Below, piece after piece: positions 8,600 through 17,222 of a DNA stretch of 64,000 nt (the stretch's first letter is position 1; the number at the start of each line of letters is the position of its first letter). Below the pieces are notes generated by a model that made no database searches, had not been told where the DNA came from, and was given only the letters and a program-made list of their open reading frames with translations. This stretch comes from Bacteroidota bacterium (GTDB lineage: Bacteria > Bacteroidota > Bacteroidia > Bacteroidales > F082). The position numbers were made by a program, and so were the translations under genes. The stretch lies in assembly GCA_018830105.1 (NCBI GenBank), contig JAHJTC010000012.1, forward strand, positions 95,047 through 159,046, in the 5' to 3' direction.

Positions 8600-9407
8600 C
8601 TTTTTCAGCTGTTTCTTGCGAAGAACCAGGCGCTTTTGCTATCATCTGATTTTTACTCAGAATTTCTCGTGCCAGGTTTAAATAATTTATGGCTCCGGTG
8701 CTTGTGGCATCATGCATGATGATGGTTTGTCCAAAACTCGGCGCCTCACTCAAACGCGTATTTCTGTTGATAATTGTATCGAACACCATGCTCTGAAAAT
8801 GGGCTTTTACTTCATCAACCACTTGTTTCGACAAACGCAACCTGCTGTCGAACATGGTTAATAACACGCCTTCAATATCCAGCTTCTCATTCAGTCTGCT
8901 TTGGACTATCTTTATGGTATTGAGCAACTTACCCAATCCTTCGAGTGCGAAATATTCGCATTGCACCGGGATTATCACCGAATCGGCGGCTACCAGCGCA
9001 TTGATGGTAATGAGTCCAAGCGAGGGAGAACAATCGATGATGATAAAATCAAACTGGTCTTTGATCAGCTCAATCACCTTTTTCATCTTATGCTCCCGGT
9101 TTGGTAAATTGATCATTTCGATTTCGGCACCAACCAAATCAATGTGAGCAGGCAGTAGGGACAAATAAGGCGTTTCCGTTTGGATGATTACCGATTGCGG
9201 ATCGATGCCATCAATGATACACTCATAAATACTTGCATTAATTTCTTTAGGATCGTAGCCCACACCCGAGGTTGCATTAGCCTGTGGATCAGCATCAATG
9301 ATCAGCGTTTTAAACTCCAATACCGCCAAACTTCCGGCTATATTAATGGCTGAAGTGGTTTTACCTACTCCTCCTTTTTGGTTAGCAATAGCAATGGTTT
9401 TACCCAT
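8589..9407 (-). CDS. parA: Chromosome-partitioning ATPase ParA/Soj
   Basis: Deviant Walker-type ATPase that drives origin segregation with ParB. The 272-residue protein begins MGKTIAIANQ and has the deviant Walker A motif KGGVGKTT (11-18). Further motifs are DADPQANAT and the Walker B-like DFIIIDCSPSLG. It matches chromosomal Soj proteins in length. It is the first gene of the parA-parB-DUF5683 run, and a TATTTTTGT -7 element lies 55 bp upstream. Confidence 0.96.
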   Translation of the reverse strand: MGKTIAIANQKGGVGKTTSAINIAGSLAVLEFKTLIIDADPQANATSGVGYDPKEINASIYECIIDGIDPQSVIIQTETPYLSLLPAHIDLVGAEIEMINLPNREHKMKKVIELIKDQFDFIIIDCSPSLGLITINALVAADSVIIPVQCEYFALEGLGKLLNTIKIVQSRLNEKLDIEGVLLTMFDSRLRLSKQVVDEVKAHFQSMVFDTIINRNTRLSEAPSFGQTIIMHDATSTGAINYLNLAREILSKNQMIAKAPGSSQETAEKDDK

Positions 9408-9461
9408 AAAAAGTGATTATCTGTTTATTAAAAATAGTTAGTGTTGAAAATTCTCAACCAG

Positions 9462-9470
9462 ACAAAAATA
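9462..9470 (-). promoter_or_regulatory. Putative -7 element for parA
   Basis: On the minus strand this reads TATTTTTGT, matching the Bacteroidetes -7 consensus TAnnTTTG. It lies 55 bp upstream of the parA start. No clear -33 TTTG was seen at the usual 19-21 bp spacing. Confidence 0.45.
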
Positions 9471-9550
9471 CATTTTTATAAAAGGCATTGTTGTTTTTTG
9501 AGGCATTAACTTATCAACAATAAAAAATTTGTTTCGTTTGCCATAAACAC

Positions 9551-9574
9551 AAAAAGCTGCTCTTGAGCAGCTTT
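9551..9574 (-). terminator. Rho-independent terminator of the DUF3276 gene
   Basis: A perfect 10-bp inverted repeat (AAAGCTGCTC / GAGCAGCTTT) with a minimal loop. On the minus strand it is followed by a run of five T. It lies 22 bp after the stop of the minus-strand DUF3276 gene. Confidence 0.85.
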
Positions 9575-9595
9575 GACGCATTTGATAATGCCTTT

Positions 9596-9949
9596 TTACA
9601 ATTCCTCGTCAAGCTTATCCAGATCCTCAAAGGAAACATCAACCGATGAAGCATCTGTTGTTACATCCTTGACTTCTTCTTCAGGTATTTCGCCTGTTTC
9701 GATAAATTTTATGGAGTCGGTAAGCCCATTCATGAACTTCTCGAAGTCCTCTTTATAAAGAAAAAGTTTGTGCTTCTCATAAAAAAACTTGCCTTGTTCA
9801 TTGCTAAACCGCCGCTTACTTTCGGTGATAGTAAGGTAACGTTCCTGGCTTCTGGTCTCTTTTACATCGAAAAAATAAGTGCGCTTCCCGGCTCGTATCG
9901 CCCTTGAAAACAAATCCTCATGCTGAATTGGCCTGTCTTGATCTTCCAT
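9596..9949 (-). CDS. PUR-domain (DUF3276) DNA/RNA-binding protein
   Basis: A small cytoplasmic nucleic-acid-binding protein of the bacterial PUR-alpha-like family. I place the start at the ATG at 9949 (MEDQDRPIQHEDLFSRAIRA, 117 residues). The open frame extends to 10063, but a TATTTTTGC promoter element at 9987-9995 lies inside that extension, and the extra 38 residues do not resemble the family. The core FSRAIRAGKRTYFFDVKETR...RYLTITESKR is the PUR repeat that binds single-stranded nucleic acid. The tail is acidic (EEEVKDVTTD ... LDKLDEEL). It has its own terminator, so it is probably monocistronic. Confidence 0.88.
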   Translation of the reverse strand: MEDQDRPIQHEDLFSRAIRAGKRTYFFDVKETRSQERYLTITESKRRFSNEQGKFFYEKHKLFLYKEDFEKFMNGLTDSIKFIETGEIPEEEVKDVTTDASSVDVSFEDLDKLDEEL

Positions 9950-9986
9950 GTCGCTTTCTAATTTTATTTCTTGATACGTTTCAAGA

Positions 9987-9995
9987 GCAAAAATA
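9987..9995 (-). promoter_or_regulatory. Putative -7 element for the DUF3276 gene
   Basis: On the minus strand this reads TATTTTTGC (TAnnTTTG consensus), 37 bp upstream of the chosen ATG. The rest of the 342-bp space to the E2 gene holds no further gene that I can support, only AT-rich sequence and the E2 promoter. Confidence 0.5.
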
Positions 9996-10209
9996 CTAAT
10001 TTCTTTGTATGCAAATGACATTAACTTTTTATACTTTTTGCAAGCCTTTGCGTAATAAAGCACTATCTATTGAAAGGATTGAATTACAAAGCCCTAAAAA
10101 GACGGGTATTTGCTTTCAGCAGTTAAAATCCGATAAATTCCGTTGGCATTAAAAGACAACATAAGCTGTTTTTACAATTTAGAATTAATCCAAATTTCAA
10201 AATTTATCC

Positions 10210-10218
10210 TAATTTTGC
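10210..10218 (+). promoter_or_regulatory. Putative -7 element for the E2 gene
   Basis: TAATTTTGC, matching TAnnTTTG, 73 bp upstream of the E2 start. No clear -33 TTTG box at 19-21 bp. Confidence 0.45.
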
Positions 10219-10291
10219 AAGTGAAATTGAACAAAAGCAGCCAAACGGTTTTAAATAGTTTTGATCAATACTCTTTCATAAAATAAATAGC

Positions 10292-11626
10292 ATGGCTAAA
10301 TTTGAAATTGTGATGCCCAAAATGGGCGAAAGTGTTATAGAAGCTACCATTACGCGCTGGATGAAAGGCGTTGGTGATACAGTTGAAGAAGATGACCCGA
10401 TCGTTGAGATTGCAACCGACAAAGTTGACTCGGAAATACCATCTCCTGTTGAAGGGAAAATTGTGGAAGCATTTTTCAGCGAAGGTGATGTTGTTGCTGT
10501 AGGCAAAGTGATTGCCATTGTAGAAATTGAAGGCGAGGAAGAAGAAGCCGGTGATGCCTCAGCAGAAAAAACAGCTGAGCCTGCCGTTGAAAAGAAAACT
10601 GAGGCAGAAAAACCGGAAGAAACAGCAGTTGATGAAAAGAAATCAGCTGAAAGCAGCTCTGCGGTGAGTTATGCCGATGCCGACAGGTTTTATTCTCCAC
10701 TCGTGAAACAGATCGCAAAAACTGAAAACATCAGTTTGCAAGAGCTCGAAAGTATTGAAGGCAGTGGTAAAGATGGCCGTGTCAATAAAAACGATGTGCT
10801 TTCTTTCCTCGAAAACAGAGGTGCTGCGCCAAAAGCGGATAAAGCTGCTGATAAAACAGCCGACAAACAGGCTGCAAAACCAGCACAGGCCGAAGCGCCA
10901 AAAGTTAGCGCAGGCGCAGGCGATCAAGTTATTCAAATGGACCGCATGCGGCGTCTTATAGCCGACCATATGGTCATGTCGAAACAGGTATCGCCACACG
11001 TTACTTCCTTTATCGATGTGGACGTTACCAATATCGTCAACTGGCGCAACAAAGTAAAAGACAGTTTCCAAAAACGTGAGGGACAAAAAATTACCTACAC
11101 GCCTATTTTCTTTGAGGCAGCTGCTAAGGCGCTCAAAGACTATCCACAGGTAAATGCCTCTGTTGACGGCTACAATATGGTGCTGCGCAAAAATATCAAT
11201 ATCGGGATGGCAACAGCCTTACCCAATGGCAATTTGATCGTTCCTGTTATTAAAAATGTGGACGAAAAAAATCTGCTGGGCATAACTAAAAACGTAAACG
11301 ATCTGGCGAACAGGGCCAGAAACAATAAGTTGGATCCCGACGAAATTCAGGGAGGCACTTTCACCATAACAAACTTCGGATCATTCGACAGCCTTACCGG
11401 AACGCCTATCATCAACCAACCACAGGTTGCAATACTTGCTGTTGGTGCTATTCGCAAACAACCTGCAGTGCTGGAAACAGAAATGGGCGATGTGATTGCC
11501 ATCAGACATATCATGATTTTGGCGCTGGCCTATGATCACCGCATCGTTGATGGGGCTTTGGGCGGACTTTATCTGAAAAGAATGAAAGAACTGCTCGAAA
11601 ACTTTGACCCAAACCGGGAAGTTTAA
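10292..11626 (+). CDS. 2-oxo acid dehydrogenase complex E2 (dihydrolipoamide acyltransferase)
   Basis: Core acyltransferase of a 2-oxo acid dehydrogenase complex, moving the acyl group from lipoyl-lysine to CoA. The 444 residues contain a lipoyl domain at about 2-78 with the lipoylated Lys44 in EIATDKVDS. A Glu/Ala/Lys-rich linker follows (about 80-130), then a peripheral-subunit-binding domain (about 133-172, SPLVKQIAKTENISLQELESIEGSG). A second linker leads to the catalytic domain, whose active site is DHRIVDG (His416, Asp420). Sequence style (MPKMGESVIEATITRW) resembles the branched-chain/oxoglutarate type found in Bacteroidetes; the exact substrate cannot be fixed. No E1 or E3 gene is adjacent. 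Confidence 0.94.
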   Translation: MAKFEIVMPKMGESVIEATITRWMKGVGDTVEEDDPIVEIATDKVDSEIPSPVEGKIVEAFFSEGDVVAVGKVIAIVEIEGEEEEAGDASAEKTAEPAVEKKTEAEKPEETAVDEKKSAESSSAVSYADADRFYSPLVKQIAKTENISLQELESIEGSGKDGRVNKNDVLSFLENRGAAPKADKAADKTADKQAAKPAQAEAPKVSAGAGDQVIQMDRMRRLIADHMVMSKQVSPHVTSFIDVDVTNIVNWRNKVKDSFQKREGQKITYTPIFFEAAAKALKDYPQVNASVDGYNMVLRKNINIGMATALPNGNLIVPVIKNVDEKNLLGITKNVNDLANRARNNKLDPDEIQGGTFTITNFGSFDSLTGTPIINQPQVAILAVGAIRKQPAVLETEMGDVIAIRHIMILALAYDHRIVDGALGGLYLKRMKELLENFDPNREV

Positions 11627-11648
11627 TCCAATAAAACCGCACATAAAC

Positions 11649-11690
11649 AGGGTTGGGAAGTTACCTTTCCAACCCTTTATTTTTTTTCTT
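11649..11690 (+). terminator. Rho-independent terminator after E2, abutting the exonuclease start
   Basis: An 11-bp stem with one G-T pair (GGGTTGGGAAG / CTTTCCAACCC) and a TTAC loop, followed by TTTATTTTTTTTC. The T run ends right before the ATG at 11691, so terminator and exonuclease ribosome-binding region coincide. Confidence 0.85.
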
Positions 11691-12509
11691 ATGCAACTTG
11701 AACTCAAACGGCCGCTTGCTTTTTTCGATCTGGAAACCACCGGCTTAAATATCCCAACAGACCACATTATCGACATCAGCATTCTTAAAGTGCATCCCGA
11801 TGGTAAAGAGGAAATCAAAAACTGGCGGGTAAATCCGGGTATTCCAATTCCGGAAGAGTCTTTTCGGTTTCATGGCATTAGTGAAGCAGCTGTTGCCGAT
11901 GCTCCTCCCTTTAAAGCTGTCGCCAAAGACATTGCTAAATTCCTTCAAAACTGTGATCTGGCAGGCTATAATGCCCTCAAATTCGACATCCCTCTGCTGA
12001 TGGAGGAATTTCTAAGAAATGATGTTGACTTTGACTTAAAAAACCGTCAAATGGTTGATGTGCAAAACATCTTTATGAAGATGGAGCCACGCACGCTAAA
12101 AGGGGCACTGCGTTTTTTCTGCCAGCGCGAACTGGAAGATGCCCACTCGGCCGAAGCAGATACTATTGCCACTTACGATGTGCTCAAAGCCATGCTCAGT
12201 AAGTATAAAGATCAGGAGTATGAAGACAATATGGGCAACAAAAGCAAGCCGGTTGTGAACGATGTAGAGTTGCTCCATAAATTTTCTCACCATCACCGCA
12301 ATGCCGATCTCTCGGGACAAATAATTTTTGATGAGGAAAACCGCGAAATGTTTAATTTTGGCAAACATAAAGGTCAGCTTGTTGAGGAGGTTTTTCAACG
12401 TGAACCCTCTTATTACGACTGGATGATGAAAGGTTCTTTTCCTTTATATACCAAAAAACTTATTACAGCCATCAAGCTTCGCCTTTCGGGAAAAAACGTA
12501 AAAATGTAA
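11691..12509 (+). CDS. DnaQ-like 3'-5' exonuclease with C-terminal DUF3820-like domain
   Basis: A 272-residue DEDD-type nuclease. ExoI is FFDLETTGLN, exoII lies around LAGYNALKFDIPLL, and exoIII is HSAEADTIAT (the DEDDh form with His and Asp). A C-terminal segment FNFGKHKGQLVEEVFQREPSYYDWMM resembles the small domain found behind DnaQ-type exonucleases in many Bacteroidetes. I start it at MQLELKRPLAFFD. The open frame reaches back to 11604 inside the E2 gene, but that part is encoded by the terminator and is not family-like. It is likely a stand-alone proofreading or repair nuclease rather than the Pol III epsilon subunit. Confidence 0.88.
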   Translation: MQLELKRPLAFFDLETTGLNIPTDHIIDISILKVHPDGKEEIKNWRVNPGIPIPEESFRFHGISEAAVADAPPFKAVAKDIAKFLQNCDLAGYNALKFDIPLLMEEFLRNDVDFDLKNRQMVDVQNIFMKMEPRTLKGALRFFCQRELEDAHSAEADTIATYDVLKAMLSKYKDQEYEDNMGNKSKPVVNDVELLHKFSHHHRNADLSGQIIFDEENREMFNFGKHKGQLVEEVFQREPSYYDWMMKGSFPLYTKKLITAIKLRLSGKNVKM

Positions 12510-12527
12510 GTCAAAAACCCCTACATC

Positions 12528-13139
12528 ATGAAAATTATTTGCATCGGCCGCAACTATATTGCACACGCCAAAGAGCTCAACAATCCCGTTCCCGTTCAGC
12601 CTGTTTTTTTTATGAAACCCGACACTGCCTTATTGCCCCCTCATAATCCGTTTTTCTATCCTGCTTTTTCTAAAGATATCCATTATGAGGCCGAGCTGGT
12701 GATCAAAATCAACAAAAACGGTCGCCATATTGCTGAGAAATTTGCCCATAAATACTATGATGAAATCAGTGTTGGCATCGACTTTACAGCACGTGACCTC
12801 CAGGCCAGTTGCAAACAAAAAGGTCTCCCCTGGGAAATTGCAAAAGCATTTGATTTTTCGGCTCCTGTAGGTAATTTCCTGAACATCAATGATTTTGAAA
12901 ACAAACAAAATATTCCTTTTAGCCTGAAGATCAACCAGGAAATTCGACAGGAAGGCAATAGCAAAAATATGATATTCAGCTTTGATCAAATTATTGCCTA
13001 TGTATCTCAATTTGTTACGCTTAGAAGCGGCGACCTGATTTTCACAGGCACACCCGAAGGCGTTGGTCCAACGCAAATTGAAGATCATTTTGAGGTTTTT
13101 GTGGGAACGGAAAAACTACTTGAATTTAATGTGAAGTAG
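12528..13139 (+). CDS. Fumarylacetoacetate hydrolase (FAH) family protein
   Basis: The 203-residue protein matches the short FAH-domain family (acylpyruvase, oxaloacetate decarboxylase or related activities). Visible features are GRNYIAHAKELNN, the metal-ligand region HYEAELVIKI, the GIDFTARDLQ segment with the Asp ligand, and LRSGDLIFTGTPEGVGP near the end. It follows the exonuclease gene by 18 bp and is probably cotranscribed with it. The substrate cannot be predicted; acylpyruvate hydrolysis is the commonest role for proteins of this length. Confidence 0.9.
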   Translation: MKIICIGRNYIAHAKELNNPVPVQPVFFMKPDTALLPPHNPFFYPAFSKDIHYEAELVIKINKNGRHIAEKFAHKYYDEISVGIDFTARDLQASCKQKGLPWEIAKAFDFSAPVGNFLNINDFENKQNIPFSLKINQEIRQEGNSKNMIFSFDQIIAYVSQFVTLRSGDLIFTGTPEGVGPTQIEDHFEVFVGTEKLLEFNVK

Positions 13140-13397
13140 CCTTTTAAGCTGTATTGATCAGAAAAACAAAATAAGCCACATTAAGTGCATATTACATCCT
13201 GAGTCAAAAGATAATTATGTGGTTCAGAATTGACTAAAGCAGTTCCCTGCCCAATTAACCGGGAAATAATAATAAAGACATAATAGTCAAAAAAAAGTTT
13301 TCATTCAGGCACTCAATATCCAATCATAAAGTTCATCTAATCGGTCATTTACTTATAGCAAGCTGCAAAAAACTTTTGTATCATTGCAAAAAAAACC

Positions 13398-13808
13398 ATG
13401 CTTCGTAAAATCATTGCCATACTCGCAGGCATAATAATTGGAATGATTGTGATTGCCGTAGTTGAATATTTGGGTCATTATATTTTTCCAGCTCCTGTTG
13501 ACCTGGAATTGAGTGAAGAAGCTTATAATCAAGGTGCTATGTATAGCATGATCCCCTTTAAAAACATGCTTATGGTTTTATTGGCCTACCTGCTTGGCTC
13601 TTTTGCCGCTGGCTTTACAACGTCAATAATCGCACAAAATAAAATCCTGGCACTCATTCCCGGCTTTGCCCTGATGATTGCAGGCATAATTAATGTGATG
13701 CTGATTCCTCATCCACTTTGGTTTACCTTTATCAGTTTGGCTGTTTATGTTCCATTTGCTTTTTTTGGTGGTTTTATTGCCGAATTGCTTTTTATAAAAC
13801 AAAGATAA
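13398..13808 (+). CDS. Hypothetical four-helix membrane protein
   Basis: A 136-residue integral membrane protein with four predicted transmembrane segments at about 4-24, 52-75, 80-101 and 107-130. The first contains GIIIGMIVIAVVEYLGHYIF. No enzymatic motif is visible and I do not recognise the family by name. It stands alone after a 258-bp space with no other gene; that space is AT-rich and holds only a weak -7-like TATCATTGC at about 13379-13387. Confidence 0.75.
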   Translation: MLRKIIAILAGIIIGMIVIAVVEYLGHYIFPAPVDLELSEEAYNQGAMYSMIPFKNMLMVLLAYLLGSFAAGFTTSIIAQNKILALIPGFALMIAGIINVMLIPHPLWFTFISLAVYVPFAFFGGFIAELLFIKQR

Positions 13809-13865
13809 GATGCTGATTTCAAACTGTAACATTCTATTTTTCAATCATTAAAGTCCAAAAACCAA

Positions 13866-15911
13866 ATGCAAACAAAAAGTATTTTTTTAGTGGCTATAGT
13901 ACTCCTGCTAAGTGCCTGGAGCAATGCCACCACTGTTTTCGGAAAAGACAAATCCACCATGAACAAGGAAGATATCAAAACTATTGTTGCAAGTCTGCAG
14001 CAGAACTCAGCAGCCGATCAGCATCAGCGAATCGAAAAGGGTGTAAACCAGGCAGCTGCGCTTTGGCAGGCAGACGATGGCTCAATGGAGGACTTTGCTG
14101 CATTCTGCATGGAATACAATGCCAAAAATGCGGCAGAACGAAAGGCCATTTTTGAACGGATGCAAGAGAACTTTGAGTTGCTTTGGGGCAGCTACAATAA
14201 GATGAGTGTTGGCCTTAAAATACCCCTTCATGTAGATGAAGGTGAGATTTTGCCCATCGATCGTATTTTTGGTGGCTACAGTCCCGGAGCACATTTAAGT
14301 GCCGATTTCTTTGCCAATAAACTGGCTTTCATCACCATACTGAATTTTCCGCACTTTTCGCTCTCCGAAAAAACTGTTTTATCAGATAAATGGTCACGGC
14401 TTGAATGGGCCTATGCCCGCATGGGAGATATTTTTACTTCCCGTATTCCTGCCGAATTAATACAAAATTACGCGCAACTTTCCACCGATGCTGATGCCTA
14501 CATCTCAGACTACAATATCTATATGGGAAATTTGCGCAATGATAAAAACAAATCACTCTTTCCCGATGACCTTAAACTCATTACGCACTGGGGATTGCGC
14601 GACGAATTAAAATCGCAATACGCCAATAAAGATGGGCTTGAAAAACAAGCCATCATTTACGAAGTAATGAAACGCATCATCAGTCAGGAGATTCCCCTGG
14701 AAGTTATAAATAATAATGAATACCTATGGAATCCTTCCACAAACAGCCTGGTAAAAGACGGTGCAACAATGCGTTACACTTTTGAGCCAAATACACGCTA
14801 TCAGCATCTTTTGAACCTGCATGAAGCCCTAAAGGCTATTGATAAATTCTCGCCTAATGCACCGAGCTATATTCAGCGCCAATTCGACGAAAGCATGGAA
14901 ATTCCTGTTGATGATGTGGAAGACCTGTTTATCGAATTACTCAGCAGCCCTGTACTTAAGGATATTGCAAAAATTATTGAAACAAGAATGGGTAGAAAAC
15001 TTCAGCCCTGGGACATTTGGTATGATGGGTTTAAAACCAGGTCATCATTGGATATGGATAAAATTGATGCCGTACTTGAAGCCAAATATCCTGATAAGAC
15101 TGCCTTTGAGGCCGATTTACCTCATATTTTGATCAAGCTTGGATTCCCTGAAGACACGGCATTTTTACTGGCTTCGCGCATCACCGTTGATCCATCGCGT
15201 GGTGCAGGACATGCCTGGGGCGCTGCCATGAAAGGCGACAAAGCCAGATTGCGCACCAGAATTGGCGCTGATGGCATGGATTACAAGGGTTATAACATTG
15301 CCATTCATGAATTTGGTCACAATGTGGAGCAAACCATATCGCTTTATGATATTGACTATTATATGCTCAACGGCGTACCAAACACCTCCTTTACTGAGGC
15401 CTTAGCCTTTGCTTTTCAGGCCCGGGATTTGGAACTCATTGATATGGAAGTAGAAAACAAGGAAGCGGCATATCTTGCCGCATTGGATCAGATGTGGTCG
15501 AACTACGAAATCATGGGTGTTTCATTGGTCGACATCAAAGTATGGAAATGGTTATACGCCAACCCGGGTGCTGATGCAGAAGGCTTAAAACTGGCTGTAA
15601 ACGGCATTGCAAAAGAGGTTTGGAATACTTATTTCGCCAAAGTTTTTGGCATAAAAGACTCCCCCATTCTGGCGGTATATTCACATATGATAGATAATCC
15701 GCTTTACCTCTCTGCTTATCCAATCGGGCAGTTGATCGAGTTTCAGTTTGGCACCTATATCAACGACAAAGACTTTGCAGATGAAGTGTACCGCGCTTTT
15801 AAGCAAGGACGCGTAATCCCTCAACGCTGGATGATTGGTGCTGTGGGAGAACCTATTTCTGTTAAACCAATGATTGATGCTGCTACTGAAGCCGTGAAAG
15901 CCATGCAATAA
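13866..15911 (+). CDS. Putative exported gluzincin metallopeptidase
   Basis: A 681-residue protein with a signal peptide (about 1-22). The zinc-peptidase motif is H481-E-F-G-H485, followed 26 residues later by E511 in FTEALAF, the HExxH...E layout of gluzincins. The spacing resembles M3 oligopeptidases, although the rest of the protein is not an obvious M3 enzyme. The long N-terminal half is mostly helical (residues 35-440). A GRKLQPWDIWYDGF segment (376-389) recalls the M3 substrate-cleft region. It lies 57 bp after the small membrane protein and converges with the DoxX gene with only 16 bp between stops. Peptide degradation in the periplasm is the likely role; the substrate is unknown. Confidence 0.75.
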   Translation: MQTKSIFLVAIVLLLSAWSNATTVFGKDKSTMNKEDIKTIVASLQQNSAADQHQRIEKGVNQAAALWQADDGSMEDFAAFCMEYNAKNAAERKAIFERMQENFELLWGSYNKMSVGLKIPLHVDEGEILPIDRIFGGYSPGAHLSADFFANKLAFITILNFPHFSLSEKTVLSDKWSRLEWAYARMGDIFTSRIPAELIQNYAQLSTDADAYISDYNIYMGNLRNDKNKSLFPDDLKLITHWGLRDELKSQYANKDGLEKQAIIYEVMKRIISQEIPLEVINNNEYLWNPSTNSLVKDGATMRYTFEPNTRYQHLLNLHEALKAIDKFSPNAPSYIQRQFDESMEIPVDDVEDLFIELLSSPVLKDIAKIIETRMGRKLQPWDIWYDGFKTRSSLDMDKIDAVLEAKYPDKTAFEADLPHILIKLGFPEDTAFLLASRITVDPSRGAGHAWGAAMKGDKARLRTRIGADGMDYKGYNIAIHEFGHNVEQTISLYDIDYYMLNGVPNTSFTEALAFAFQARDLELIDMEVENKEAAYLAALDQMWSNYEIMGVSLVDIKVWKWLYANPGADAEGLKLAVNGIAKEVWNTYFAKVFGIKDSPILAVYSHMIDNPLYLSAYPIGQLIEFQFGTYINDKDFADEVYRAFKQGRVIPQRWMIGAVGEPISVKPMIDAATEAVKAMQ

Positions 15912-15927
15912 CAGCATTGCCACAATA

Positions 15928-16341
15928 CTAGCGCTTGCGAATCAAGGCATCCAACGCATATTTTCCGGGACCAAAAAAGAAAATCGTCAGGTAAGAAAAG
16001 AGATACAGCAGTGCCATTTCCATGCGGCCAAAGGGATCATTGACATGTACGATAAATACGGCCACGGCCATCGTTACGATCAATCCCAGCGCAGCAAAAC
16101 GGCTAAAGAGTCCCAGCATCAGCAAAAAGGAAGCTACAACTTCGGTGAGTACGGCCAATAGCAGTGAAGCCGCAATTCCTATTCCAAGTGGATCAGGAAA
16201 ACCATCGGTATTGCCATCAAGCAAACGCATTAACTTAGGATAGCCATGGGTAAGCATAAAGGCTGAAATTCCAATTCTGTTGATTAACAACCAAAGCGGC
16301 AGAAGCGCATTGAACGGATGAAAAGATGTGAATAGATTCAT
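15928..16341 (-). CDS. DoxX-family membrane protein
   Basis: The 137-residue protein has four hydrophobic segments and typical DoxX features: RIGISAFMLTHGYPKL near the N-terminus, a central LTEVVASFLLMLGLFSRFAALGL, and a C-terminal ALLYLFSYLTIFFFGPGKYALD. Family members are small inner-membrane proteins linked to redox or quinone-related functions, but the role here is not defined. It is a single gene between the metallopeptidase (convergent) and lpxA (same strand, 66 bp away). Confidence 0.88.
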   Translation of the reverse strand: MNLFTSFHPFNALLPLWLLINRIGISAFMLTHGYPKLMRLLDGNTDGFPDPLGIGIAASLLLAVLTEVVASFLLMLGLFSRFAALGLIVTMAVAVFIVHVNDPFGRMEMALLYLFSYLTIFFFGPGKYALDALIRKR

Positions 16342-16407
16342 AGGATAAAATTGCTTTATCCTACAAACAATAAAAGCCCAAAAAGTTCACGAAAGGGGAT
16401 AATTATT

Positions 16408-17202
16408 TTATTCGCGTTCGCGCGCTTTGCCGTAACCTTTCATGATGCCACGTGTTGAGTTTGCAATAAAACTCAAAATTTCATCACGTTCGGGTGAAAC
16501 AGGGAAATTGGCTTCGATATAGCTAATCGCTTGTGAAACGTTTTTCCCTTTAAGGTAAATAATTCGGTAAATATCCTGAATGGCATTAATGCGGTCGTCA
16601 GTGAAGCCACGGCGACGCAGCCCAATGGAGTTTACGCCAACATAAGAAAGTGGCTCACGTCCGGCTTTGGTATAGGGAGGTACATCTTTGCGTGCCATGC
16701 CTCCGCCGCTGATCATCGAATGTGCGCCAATCTGCACAAACTGATGAACGGCTGCCAAACCACCAATAATGGCCCAGTCGTCAACCGTAATATGGCCGGC
16801 AAGGTTGCAGGCATTGGCCAAAATAACATTATTACCAATGATGCAATCATGGGCAATATGCACATAAGCCATCAGCAGGCAATTATCGCCAACAATGGTT
16901 TCCCAGTTGGCTTTGGTGCCCCTGTTTATCGTGACAAATTCCCTAATCGTTGTGTTATTGCCAATCCTGACAATGGTTTCTTCACCCCCATATTTCAGAT
17001 CCTGCGGGGCTGCTGAGATAACTGCTCCGGGAAAAATACGGCAATTTTTTCCAATACGCGCACCTTCCATGACTGTTACATTGGAGCCTATCCAGGTTCC
17101 TTCGTCAATCACAACGTTTTTTTCAATATTTACGAAAGGCTCAATTACCACATTGTTGGCAATTTTGGCCTGTGGATGAACATATGCTAGCGGCTGATTC
17201 AT
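16408..17202 (-). CDS. lpxA: UDP-N-acetylglucosamine O-acyltransferase
   Basis: First enzyme of lipid A synthesis; transfers a 3-hydroxyacyl chain from ACP to UDP-GlcNAc in the cytoplasm. The 264-residue protein is built of hexapeptide repeats (left-handed beta helix) over residues 5-190, with the catalytic-loop region CLLMAYVHIAHDCIIGNNVILAN, including the conserved His, and a helical C-terminal domain. It begins MNQPLAYVHPQAKI and is the last gene of lpxD-lpxC/fabZ-lpxA, 20 bp after lpxC/fabZ. Confidence 0.96.
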   Translation of the reverse strand: MNQPLAYVHPQAKIANNVVIEPFVNIEKNVVIDEGTWIGSNVTVMEGARIGKNCRIFPGAVISAAPQDLKYGGEETIVRIGNNTTIREFVTINRGTKANWETIVGDNCLLMAYVHIAHDCIIGNNVILANACNLAGHITVDDWAIIGGLAAVHQFVQIGAHSMISGGGMARKDVPPYTKAGREPLSYVGVNSIGLRRRGFTDDRINAIQDIYRIIYLKGKNVSQAISYIEANFPVSPERDEILSFIANSTRGIMKGYGKARERE

Positions 17203-17222
17203 AAGGTTTTAGATTGATTCTA

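Noticed and set aside
7688..9407. Search for parS sites near parAB
   Set aside because: No 16-bp palindrome like TGTTNCACGTGNAACA was seen here or elsewhere in the window by eye.
9511..9520. DnaA-box-like TTATCAACA near parA, also at 58717
   Set aside because: It differs from the TTATCCACA consensus, occurs singly, and there is no cluster or DNA-unwinding element, so no origin call.
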